Assembly: GCA_020746105.1 (NCBI GenBank)
Contig: CM036618.1
Location: 122,437,280-122,501,279 of the forward strand
Reading direction: 5' to 3'
Source of the DNA: Trogon surrucura
Lineage: Eukaryota; Chordata; Aves; Trogoniformes; Trogonidae
DNA length: 64,000 nt
The notes under the pieces are model-generated. The model searched no databases, had not been told where the DNA came from, and saw nothing but the letters and a program-made list of their open reading frames with translations. Positions within the stretch are counted from its first letter, which is position 1. Every line of letters begins with the position of its first letter. Shown here in pieces: positions 51,501 to 61,475 of the stretch. The position numbers and the translations under genes are program-made.

Positions 51501-54500
51501 AAAATGCAAAGTGGGAGCAGGAGGGGAGAAGGGTTTGCATAAAGTCAAATTCACACAAATTCAGATGCTTGACCCCACAGAGCACAGTGAAGCCAGGTGC
51601 ACAAGTGAAACACCATCGCGTTGGGAACTGCCATGTATTTTAAATCAACAGCTTAGGAAGGAAAATGTCCTTTCCCATCAAATTTTTGTCAGTATTTTGC
51701 TTCACGTCGCAGGGACCTCCGCATTCCCCAAATGGCTGGACCCTCAGTCCAGAAAAGCAAAAAAAGATCCTGGTAAATTTTAACTATGTGAAAAGTTCAG
51801 GTGATGTCAGGAATTCTGTTGTACCCCGAACCTGGAGGGGTCTCCCCACAGCCCTGGTTGCATCCAGCAAAGGCTGCAGGAGGATACAAAGGGAGGCATT
51901 TGGGTACCTTCCTCATTGTTCTTTTGTGCTGTGCTTCCTTCGACACCCGGGCTCACGTACTGCCACGGTTTCTATGGTGAATGCACATCCAATTTCAGTA
52001 CCAGGCTATGAAACCACCCAACAGGCCCATTTTCTTGTTTCAGCATCCTTCTGCAGAACAAATAGCAGTACAGCAAAAAAAAATAATAAAAATCAGCGTT
52101 CTCCTGCAGTCACGACCACAACCTGACTGAGGACCAGTGCAAGGGGTGTTCAAAGGGATGGAAAAAACAGACAAGTTTCGTCTGGCATGATGGGATAGAT
52201 TTTTAAGGTTTTGAGATGGGTCTTTTATAAGTGATTAGTATAAAAAAAAAAAAAAAAAGACTGGGTGCTTTTCTGAATGCAACCACACACCTTGCAAAGA
52301 CTTGCTACTCGGTGCCAAGGATGCTTGAGAATGAGGCTTTCGTTTGGGGTGGCTCAGAGGGAAATGACACTCCCAGGATCCTGGTCTCTAATTCTCAGCC
52401 TTTTTATTCCTTTGTAGTTTGCATTTGTTTCGATTAAAATCAGAAGAGATGACAATTTCTGTGGGGTTCTTTCATCAATTTAAATGTTCTCCTCACACCC
52501 TCTTGATTCAGCTCTAATTTTAATGATCTTTTAATCTGAAAAACAGACACACTTTCTTTATTTAAAAAAAAAAAATACCCAAGCTCTGAATTAAAAACTG
52601 TTCTGTTGCTTCTGTATTGAAAAGGTAAATATATAGGATTTATGTATTTGCAAGAGTTGGAAATGATGTCTTAAAAAAAAAAAAAGAGACATTCTAGCAC
52701 AAGGGTTTAAACATTCAAAAAAATAACAGCAATTCAATCAATCCCTACAAGCTTTTTAATCTATCCCAGAGAGGTCAGTGTCAGGACTAACAACAGAATC
52801 TTTTTACCCATTTCTTTGTGGTAAAAGAGCCCTGACCCTCCCGCATCTCCGCGACTCTTCTGTTCTAGCAGGCCTCTTCCTCTATTCTGAAATATTTTTA
52901 AATGTTCTGTAGCTTGTTCATAATTAATAGGAATTTTACCTAATGGGAAATTAATGAACCAAAAAGGAGAAAGCTAATTACGGTAATTTAAGATTGGCAG
53001 TGATTCTCAGACCCCACAAAGGATCATGTTTTGCCATGCATGCGCCGAGGACACGCTGGTTGGGGGGGACATGCCGCTGGGAGAAGCTTCATTGATAAAT
53101 GACCTCTTCGGCATTTCTGGCCAGCCTCTCTGGGTGCTCTTTGCTATTTAAATTCCAGTGGAATTCACCAAAAAAGAAGTGTCATTAAATAACGAGAGCA
53201 ACAACAACAACAACAAAAAACCAACAGAAAGCTTGTCAGAGAGAGAAACTGTGCTTTCCTCTGGAGGACGTATTCCTCACACACATTTAAAGATCGCTAA
53301 ACCAAGTAGGGTCTCTTTGTGTCCTGGAGAGCAAAATCCAAAACCCAAACTATAACAACAAAGACAAAAAAAAATTACTGCCTAATATGAAAGAGCGTAT
53401 ATGAAAAAGGCAGGTAGTTTTCTTCAGCGCTGAGCCCCAAGTTTGCCTGTTTTAACTGTGAGTTCTCAGACCCAACGACGTGTATCACAGACACACAGCA
53501 GCTAAAACCGAGTCCAGACTTGCATATTTTTTAATACGGTTTTCTCGGTCTCCCAGGTCTGCCCAGCCAAATCCTGAGTGCAGGAAGCCTGGATCCACAG
53601 GAGAAGGGAGAGGATGACAACGTGCCAACAAAAAAAATGTAGGGAACTATTAAATTCTACCTTTTTCTCCCTGTGACTTAAGCAAAATGCAGTACTACTT
53701 TGATAGGGGGGAAAAAAAATAATTATTTGCTTCCATGTATAGAATCTACTCTGTACTACACTGGCCTTGCCATGAGTAATCCAGCCATGCAAAGCTCTGC
53801 CAGAGCCAGTGTACATAATAGTATGTATTTACTACTACATCAGTTAGAGGAACATGAGTCATGAGCAGAAGCGCTTGGCTCTGTAGTCAGCACTGGTTTT
53901 TTATTGTGTTCTAAAGTACTTCCCACATGCAAAATAATAAAAGCCCAAGGTTTTTAATGCTAGGCTTGAAAATAACACCATCATCTTCTGGCTCGCTATT
54001 AAAAGATACAGCTATTACAAATTTCATTTTTCATCTTGTTATAATAACTGAGATCACTAATTTCCTACAATGGTATAAAAAGGGGACAGTCTCAAAGCCC
54101 TCATTTAGGTGAGCATGTTTACATTCTCTCATTTCACCTGACGGAAAGTGCAGGGGGAAGTCAAGGAGGAGGACTATGGATTCCCCAGGATAAAGGAAGG
54201 CAAAATCTGCAGGAATTCTGCCCCATGGGAGCATTATTGCCAACTTCAGCACAACCCTTTGATACCAACAGCACACGTTAACTCACATTTTCTTTTATCC
54301 ACAATTAACATTAAAGAAACCTAAGAAAAACAATATCCTGTGTGTTTGGTGCACAAGGGGCCTCACTGAAGTCCCTGCTATGTTTCTCTTTCCCCTTGCA
54401 ATGAGCATTATAATCAAACTGGAGCCAGCGACGTGCATTGCAAGCGTTTCCTCCCACCGCAGCCCCAAGGTTTCCTCAGCGTGCAGTGGCCGTAAAAAGC

Positions 54501-57274
54501 CCCTGTAGCGGTACCAAACCACCTTCCGTGCTGCAGACAACCCGCTGGAGGGAGATGAATGTGCTCTTATAATGGTGGGACCCAAACTGTGACACCCTGA
54601 AAGGCTGTGGCAGCATCAACCCCACGCCTTACCTTCACTGAAGACAAAATCCGCGGTGATGTCGAAGGGCTGGATGCGCACTTCCGACAGCAGGAGCTGC
54701 ACAGACTTCTGGTGGTCGCCAGAGCTGAGGGAGATGGTCTGCTGCGCCTGGCACTCGTAGGACTTCCCAGCCGGGGTGACCAGGGCAGAGAGCCGGTGCG
54801 AGCTGACCGTGCGCTTCCCGGCTGGCCAAGGGGCAGAAACAGCAGAGGTCAGGTCCCGTCTCTGGGGGACCGATGCAACTTCATTGACAAAGCTAACGAA
54901 CGGTACGCGAGGGTACGCAGGCATTGTGCAATGCGGCAGCCACACGCTCCACTGCTCTTAAAGCAGCGTTTTCTCCTGGGGTGGGACTACGCTTTTGGCA
55001 CGACACCCCGCACAACCGGGGCAGTTCCCATGCTGGAGTTGCCTGCATGTAGGAATGGATGGCTACAACACATAGTCCTGCCAGCACAAAGGGAAGAGCT
55101 GGCTCTGCTGCTGCCAGCTACGCTCATGTCACAGGACTTGAAGGTTGGCTTTTTTTATGTATAATGTAGGTTTCAGCCTCGGATCGTGCCTGTACTCCCC
55201 GTGTTCGGGAAACAGCAATTCCCGCGACTGCACTTGGTGTCTGAATTCAGGTGGTCAAATGTAATTTGGGGACCTCACTACAAAGTGAAACAGGCCGTAA
55301 CACCTTTCCTGAAAATAAAATCACAACCATTTCACCCAAATATAGATTATGAGAAGATATTTTCCCATCGCTTCAAAGCTCCTTTTATAAATGAAGGCTG
55401 AATATGGTTTAACAAGGTGGAATGAGGGCTGCCTTCCACCTCCTGCTCTCCTGTAGCCCTTTGTTCTCCTCCAGCAGCACAGAAAGACAATCAGCATTTC
55501 CCGTTTGCAGAGGGTGATGAGGCACGGTCACCACCATGTTTTAGGGATACCAACACCAATGCAAAAAATAGCTCCATGTCCAGCGTGTCTTACGGCACCA
55601 ACTCTTCGCGCACCATTCACTGGAGTTTGAAAATCTTGAGGAAGGACAACTTGCAAATTATTGTATTTTGATTTTCAATATAAGACAACTCATTTCTCAG
55701 CAGAAACGAAATAAAACCAAAATGAAAACCAAAAGAAAGAACACGCAGCAAGAAAAGAGGAGGCTGTTGAGTGCAGAGGCGTGTAGGGGTATGGAAATTT
55801 ACGTCAATCTCATCATTACCTTGGGAAACCGTTGCTTTCCCACTTAATTCAACCATCATCAGAACCAAACAGACAATTAACCTTAAAAACCATTTCCCGC
55901 AGAAAAGGAGACAAATTTTTCCAGACCAGGCGGACCCCTGCCCCACTGCCCATCCCCTCGGAACCCGGCAGCGCGGGAACGGTCAGAGCTCGGGCTCTCC
56001 TTCCCGCGGCAACCGCGGCGATTAAAAACCAGAAACAAGATTAAAACGTGTGTGGAGGGGGAAGAAAAGGAATACGGTTTGAAATAGGCACTTGGTCCCG
56101 GGTTTGGCGTTTCTTTTTTCCCCATTAAACTGCATTTAGGCGAGCACCCCGTGGGCTGTTGTGTCCCACTCTCTCCCTCCCAGCTCTGCGCTCGCCAGAC
56201 CCCAGGGAGGCGCTTTCGACCCCGTCCCCCCGGGGCGCTTACGCTCGAAGGCGTCCTTGAAGTAGGTGCGTTCGCTGGTATCGAAGCTGAACTCGACCCG
56301 GCTGAGCCTCCAGAAAGCCTCCTGCCCCCGGGACGTGTTGTGCCCCTCCTGCCGAGACACGGCCGGTCAGGACCCCGGCAATATCGCCGGACGCCCTTCC
56401 GCTCCAGCTCCCGGGCGTGCGGGGGCAGCCCCGTACCTTGAGGAAGAAGAGTCTGAGGGTGTACGCTTGCTTCAGCCAGGAGATCTCCAGCTCCGACTCG
56501 TTAGTGCCGCACTTGCCCTTCACCTCGGCGCCCCGCGACAGCGGGATATCTGCTTGCTCCATGATCAGCTGGAAACGGCGAGCAGGGCTCAGGGGGTTGC
56601 CCTATAGCCCCGCCTGAATATTCTCAGAGGGGATAAAAGACTTCCCAAAACTACCGGCGGATCCCCTTCACCCTCCCCTTCCTCCCTCGCCACCACGGGT
56701 GCTGCCGTGACGGGCAGGCTGCACCGCTGCAAAGCCGAGCCCCGACCGCCCCGCAGCTGCCCCCCCAATCACCCCGCCCTCCGGGCCCTGGACCCCACTC
56801 ACATCCACGTTGTTGCTGGCCCACGTGTTGTAGGGGACGATGAACTTAGCGGCGAATTCCGCCATGAGACACGTCGTCCGGTTTTCCCGCACCACGAAAA
56901 TGTCCTTTTCGGGGTTAGGGGAGAGCCCGGAGAGATTCTGAACTTCTTGCTCGGCAGCCAGGCGAGCCGCGGCGTCTGTGGGCAGAGAGGCGCTGAGCGC
57001 CGGCAGCGCCCGGGGCCCTTCGCCCTGAGCCTCTGCCCGCTCACCGTAACACCCCCCGCCCCCCAGAGCAAGCTCCGCTGTCGCGACGGGGCGTCCCTGT
57101 CGCGACAGAGCGGGCAGTGGAGACGGAGCAGTGAAGCAGGACCGGTGCTCTAGCAGCGCCGGGTCTGTCTCAGTGCCAGCGGCGGCCTCATCGTGACAAG
57201 GCTCCGTGTCGCGACTCGCCGCCGCAGTACTCACGCAAAAAGAAGAGCAGCCCCGAGAGGCGTCCCCCGGCCAT
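48348..57274 (-). CDS. LAMP5: LAMP5 (BAD-LAMP), whole coding span, 6 exons
   Basis: Lysosome-associated membrane protein family member 5, a neuronal type I membrane protein of endosomal and synaptic vesicles (family knowledge). Minus-strand exons are 57274-57235, 56975-56803, 56568-56437, 56348-56243, 54821-54633 and 48526-48348. Phases match at every GT-AG junction and the join is 272 residues; human is about 280. The start has A at -3 and G at +4. A short signal peptide (about 1-20) precedes a luminal LAMP-like domain with four cysteines and possible N-glycosylation sites at NLS, NRT, NES and NTS. A membrane helix lies at about 229-248, and a short tail ends in YKHMG, with YKHM fitting a YxxPhi sorting signal. 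The C-terminal 58 residues are nearly identical to human as I recall it. The signal peptide is shorter and unlike the human one. The gene is convergent with PAK5, as in human. Confidence 0.97.
48527..54632 (-). other. LAMP5: LAMP5 intron 5 (6.1 kb)
   Basis: Contains many runs of A on the + strand (T on the transcribed sense strand): about 49448-49478, 49929-49942, 49966-49979, 50972-50984, 52242-52258, 52562-52573, 52672-52685. It also has a 13-bp direct repeat at 49325-49355, a short (CAA)n at 53198-53216, and an AT-rich TAAT-dense block at 52900-53000. No further exon is supported. Confidence 0.85.
54633..54821 (-). CDS. LAMP5: LAMP5 coding exon 5
   Basis: Residues 151-213 plus one base of Glu214. 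Contains [20 protein letters not shown] with the third luminal cysteine, then the membrane-proximal strand [15 protein letters not shown]. Donor GTAAGG, phase 1. Confidence 0.97.
54822..56242 (-). other. LAMP5: LAMP5 intron 4 (1.4 kb)
   Basis: Falls from CpG-rich sequence at the upstream end (55930-56242) to AT-rich sequence downstream. No exon or repeat was recognised. The other three introns are short: 56976-57234 (259 nt), 56569-56802 (234 nt) and 56349-56436 (88 nt). Confidence 0.85.
56243..56348 (-). CDS. LAMP5: LAMP5 coding exon 4
   Basis: Residues 116-150 plus one base. Begins [20 protein letters not shown] with an NTS sequon and ends TYFKDAFE, then C before a GTAAGC donor, which makes Pro151 with the next exon (this position differs in human as I recall it). 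Confidence 0.95.
56437..56568 (-). CDS. LAMP5: LAMP5 coding exon 3
   Basis: Residues 72-115, 132 nt, phase 0-0. Begins [20 protein letters not shown], carrying the second luminal cysteine and a following NES glycosylation sequon. Ends LRLFFLK at a GTACGG donor. Confidence 0.96.
56803..56975 (-). CDS. LAMP5: LAMP5 coding exon 2: luminal domain start
   Basis: Completes His14 and runs to residue 71. After an Ala-rich signal peptide end comes [20 protein letters not shown], then [20 protein letters not shown], the conserved LAMP-like core with the first luminal cysteine. Ends NNVD in phase 0 at GTGAGT. Confidence 0.97.
57235..57274 (-). CDS. LAMP5: LAMP5 coding exon 1: signal peptide
   Basis: Forty nucleotides encoding [13 protein letters not shown] plus one base of His14, ending at a GTGAGT donor. 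Leu/Phe-rich core of a signal peptide. The position of the LFH junction agrees with the human protein even though the upstream residues differ. The reading frame stays open upstream to 57817, so a longer N-terminus is formally possible, but only this ATG has a strong context next to a hydrophobic core. Confidence 0.85.
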
Positions 57275-58100
57275 CCTCCCCGCTCGGCCCTGGCGTGTCC
57301 GCGGCTTCTTCTGCTCCTCCGAAAGGGCTGGGTCCGGAGAAAAGAAAGAAAAAAAAAAAAAAAGAAAAAAGAGAAAAAGAAAAAAAGGTAAAAAAGCGCG
57401 CTGAAACACCTCCTTTGGCAGGAGCTGCACAGGCTGCAAAAGGACTCTGCTGCGGAGCGGCGGGGAGGAGGGACGGGGAAGAGTGTGTGGGTGTGCGGGG
57501 AGGAGCAGGAGGGAGACGCCAGCAGAGCTGATAGAGGCGCCCACGCCGAGGGACGGGGCGTACGCGGAGGAGGGATTCCCCCTCCTCCTCCGGCGTTGGG
57601 GGGCCCCGACGCCCCCCCGCGGAGTGGCTCTCGGGGATCCCCGCGGGGATGCCGCAGAGGGAGCCGGGGGACCCCCGGGCTGAACCGCACCGAGCGACCC
57701 CACTCCCCCGAGCGCAGGGCAGGGCAGGCGGTGGGAGCCCTCCGCCGTCCCGGGGCACACGAGCCGCGGCTGCTCCCGCAGTCCCGCTGCTGTCGCCGGG
57801 CAGTGCCGGAGGGACAAACCGATCCGCTAAACCGGGACAGCGGAGAGGATGGAGGAGGGGTTATCTAGTCCAGCGCCGGCTGCTCACGGAGCGTCAGTAA
57901 TTTCGGTGAAGGCGAACAGCTGCTTCGTGCGTTAATTTAGAAAGAAACGTGCAGCTGGTTTTGGGAGGCAAAGTCAGGAGCAAGCTTGGCACCCTTTGAT
58001 AAACAGCTCTCAACAGACCTGAGGTCCTAAGATGTCGTGACGTACCATAAAACACACCGTACTGTAAAACGGAGCAAAGGGAGCGGTCCCGAGAGCACCG
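57275..58100 (-). promoter_or_regulatory. LAMP5: LAMP5 5'UTR and proximal promoter region
   Basis: Directly upstream of the LAMP5 ATG. It contains a 53-nt purine run at 57336-57388 (+ strand), G-rich runs at 57462-57500, two CAGCTG E-box cores (about 57918-57923 and 57951-57956), and a TGACGTAC CRE-like half site near 58038-58045. I cannot place the transcription start or see a convincing TATA box. Confidence 0.55.
57336..57388 (+). repeat. 53-nt uninterrupted purine tract
   Basis: Only A and G for 53 nt on the + strand, so the LAMP5 sense strand is all C/T, starting 62 nt upstream of the LAMP5 ATG. It probably lies in the 5'UTR or at the promoter. Confidence 0.9.
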
Positions 58101-58620
58101 AGGTGGTGTATTAAAACACTTCGAGCCGTGCTTGTGCGGAGCGTTATTGAGGGGGAGGGGGCGCGTTCGGCCACACCCGGCGGTGCGTCTCGGAGGCGCG
58201 ACAAGGGCGAGCGGTGCCGGGGGGAGTTTATCCCCGTCGGGCTCGAGGGTACGGAGAGCTCAGGAGAGAAGGGGCTGCAAGGTGGGGTGAATAACAGCAC
58301 CGCGCACCCTGTCCCCGCCGCCCTCTGGGGACGAGAGGGCAGGGAGGGCTGCCTGCTGCCTGCCCCCTGCCCGCCCCGGCGGGTGCGGGGCTGCCGGAGC
58401 CCCGAGCCGGGCAATCCCCCTTCGCTGCCGGGAAAACGGGCGCCTGCGCTCCTTCCCCCAGCGCCGGCCCCACCGCCGCCTCCCGCGGAGCCTCCCCTCG
58501 GCTCTAGGATTTCTCCTTTCCCTTGCGACGTTAAAATATTTAGCTTTTTTTTTTTTCACCTCTCATCGGGAGTTTTTAGTCCTTTAACCCGCCGCCGCCC
58601 TCACCTCGGTACGAAGAGCA

Positions 58621-61475
58621 CATCCGAATACTTAAAATTTGCAGACCCACCGGTCCCCGGAGCAGCAGGGAACCGGAGTCCTACACCAAAGATTTTATTT
58701 TCTTCTGCTGTAAAAAGGCGAAGGGATGGCAGCTATTCGGACCGTGCAGCGTTACACGGATTCACTAGAAATTCGCCTTTCTAGTTCAGGAAAAGGAGTC
58801 TGGAGGAAATGGTCCAGAGCTTATCGAAGCAAAGTCTTACAAGGCGAGTTTGGATTGTGGGCAGCTGCTTCTGGGAAGCTGCCCTTTCTTTGCCAGGGCA
58901 CACCTGCAGAGGGGTATTCTTGATGGAAAATAGCTCCTGACAAATAAAAGCAGATCCTGAAGGAACATACTGATTTTTGCAACTATTCTGTTTAAATTCC
59001 TTTTCTGCTTACTGTATGTATTAAATATTATGTTCTGGTCATTTCCTCTCTCTCCTGTTTCATGATAAAGAGTCATTACTGTCCCCGCTAAAACAGAGCC
59101 AGACCTGTATCAGGAGTGATACAGGATGAACATACAGATAATAGTTTCATGTGACTTATGAAAAAAAAATTCTTCTATGTGAGGCTCTGACTGCAACAGA
59201 CTATTTCTTTGGAGATTTTAATGCCTGGCTTACTCAGGTCTGTCACTGACAACCTCAGTATTTAATTAGCCCCTATTTCCTCCTCTAGCCCCCTGTTTAA
59301 ATTTTTTTTTTTTTTTGAGGTTACCAGGTAACTTCTAAACCTCCAAATAATATGATCCTGAATGGCTGCCTGTGTAAGATGGTACCAGAGGGAGCAGCCA
59401 GGAAAATGCAGCAGTGCTAAAGAAAGGGGCAAGCCTGACCCACAGCCCCAAGCTCCACGGTGCAGAATTGTGCTTTCTCGGGAGCTGCGAGCTGCACAGA
59501 AAAAAAGGCTTCAGCTGCACTGACAGTCCTCACTCCCTGCCTGTGGAGTTGTGTATATCCCACTCTCCACAGCAAAAGCCCCCCAAAGGCCTAAGATTTC
59601 CTAACCCCACGAAAGCTCCAAAACATTGTCAGAGCAGAAATGTCTCACCTGAGGGAGCCAGTGTAGCATTAGCTGAGCTGCAAAGCTGTGACTGGGGCCA
59701 ATTTCTGGTCACACATCAGATCACCTGGAGCCAGCCCTGCAACCTGCCCTTACCCCCAGCTGCGGAGATTGCCTGTGTATGTATCACTGAAGGCTGAATC
59801 CTCCCTGGTACCTCCCAATTACCAGACAGTAATAACTCTTACCGGCCTCCTCACAGTGCTGTGACAGCAGAGCTGCAGCGCAGGTCCCACTGCCAGCACA
59901 TGCCTGGGAGCGGATTTTTCCAGCCGAGTGGCTCTGGGATGCGTTTGCCTTTGGCAGCCTGTTTCACGGCAGCCAGTGGGCAATGAAGTCTGCAAGGAAA
60001 TCAGCCCCCCAAGTCTCCAGCAACGCAGTTTGCACTCCAGTGGTGTGGGGGTTAAACGGCCCCACACTTGGAAACAGTCAAGTTAATGACTGACCCAAAT
60101 TACTGGAAGGGAAAGAATAGCAGGCCGCCTGTGAGGCCAGGATGTCATGACCTGTCCCACCACAGCTGCGCTGAATTTATCTGAAGAGATTCAGAGAGGG
60201 AGAATCTGCCACTTCCCTCGATGAAATTTCAGTGAAGTGGAATACATCACCCCAGCAGGGAACAACATTTTAAACTGCTTTAACTCGGTATCAGTGTTCA
60301 AATTGATTAGCCTATTTCATCTCAATGGAAATTCTCACCTCATTACATTAGCGGCCAAACTTCAAATAATTTTTGAATGAAATACCACTTAAACTATTTC
60401 TAAATACTTAGCTGACAAAATTCATCACTTAATTTCAAATTACTGTGTTTTATGCTAAATTGTCAATGGATGAAATACCTAATAGTTCTTGGAAGCTGAG
60501 GCTACCCAGCTCTGAGGTTTCAGGGAAACACATTTTCTCTCTGACTTGACTGATGTCTCGCCCCTGGCTGAGCAGCGAGCACAGACTCAAGAGGAGGCTG
60601 TGGACAGTATTTTCTAGCCTTCCAAAACCAGCATATTGCCTGATGCGCAGGATACACACCAGGGAATTAAGACAGGCAGGTTTGATTTGCCTCAGAGAGG
60701 GACATGAGGAAACCAAGTCTTCTATTTCCAGTTATTTCCCTATTAGGTAAGGCAGTGCTTTTCAGCCAGGCTGTTAGTTAGCCTCAGAAAACTAGTAATG
60801 TTCAGTGCTTCACCATCCAGTTTCCTCCTTTATCTGGTCTGTCATTTGTTTTTCCTTACTGGCTAGAAACCACTGTGCTAGTCAACAGTATAAAATTCCA
60901 GCTCACAGCACCATCTCCACCAGCTGTGCTTCAGAAGACCTTTTTAACTTAAAAAAAAATAAAATAAATAATAATCACTTGTTTGAGGTGCCGGATCCTG
61001 TCCAGCATGGTCTGAAAACAGTGCTGCTCCCTCCAGCCAAGCTGGGAGAGCTGCTCTCAGAACACAACTTGTCTTTAAAACACTATGGATCAAAAGGAGA
61101 AGGAGGTGCCTCCATACATAAAGTGGCATCAGAATGGAAATTCTGAATATGTATCACAAGTTTGTTTAAATCCTGCCTTAAAATGCCTAAAGACTTCACT
61201 GGCCTCTGTCTCAGTTGCAGTCTCACCATAGTGCTGCTACACTGTGCTCAGTCAGGCTGTGCTGCTATACTGTACTCAGGTAGTTGTGTAGTACTGCGAG
61301 GACCGATGCTGCACAATTCTTCTCTCACTTAAAAGAAATAAGACTCCTTTGACTAAGTAAGCTGTGATAGAAATATATTTACACTATGCACATTTTTACA
61401 GGAAATACAACTTACTCAAAATTTCGAAGTAGTAATACCACCACCCTGCAATTCACTACAGTGAAAACTGAAGGG
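58621..61475. other. Intergenic region between LAMP5 and PLCB4
   Basis: No gene supported. Contains a T-run at about 59299-59315, a 28-bp imperfect direct repeat at 61232-61285, and a unique AT-rich block at 60240-60480 that could be a regulatory element. Together with the LAMP5 promoter it forms the roughly 4.2-kb gap between the candidate PLCB4 end and the LAMP5 start; both genes point the same way. Confidence 0.7.
61232..61285 (+). repeat. 28-bp imperfect direct repeat
   Basis: Two copies of a TGCTGCTACACTGTGCTCAG-like unit start 28 nt apart and differ at a few bases. Confidence 0.75.

Larger units (their letters stand above)
55930..58620. promoter_or_regulatory. LAMP5: CpG-rich island covering LAMP5 5' end
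   Basis: Dense CG dinucleotides and G/C runs from LAMP5 intron 4 through exon 1 to about 1.3 kb upstream, in strong contrast to the AT-rich sequence on both sides. This is the pattern of a vertebrate CpG-island promoter. Because the island extends beyond the LAMP5 start it may also support a divergent transcript on the + strand. Confidence 0.8.

Noticed and set aside
56668-57690. 340-residue open frame on the minus strand over LAMP5 exon 2
   Set aside because: It reads through LAMP5 introns 1 and 2 in the frame of exon 2 and is long only because the CpG-rich sequence has few stops. The spliced LAMP5 model explains the conserved part.
57188-57817. 209-residue frame reaching upstream of the LAMP5 ATG
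   Set aside because: Only [13 protein letters not shown] and the following junction fit LAMP5. The upstream translation is Pro/Ser/Phe-rich from the pyrimidine tract, with no protein-like pattern.
58128-58784. 218-residue frame on the + strand of the CpG island
   Set aside because: Gly/Arg/Pro-rich composition typical of GC-rich non-coding DNA; no motif recognised.
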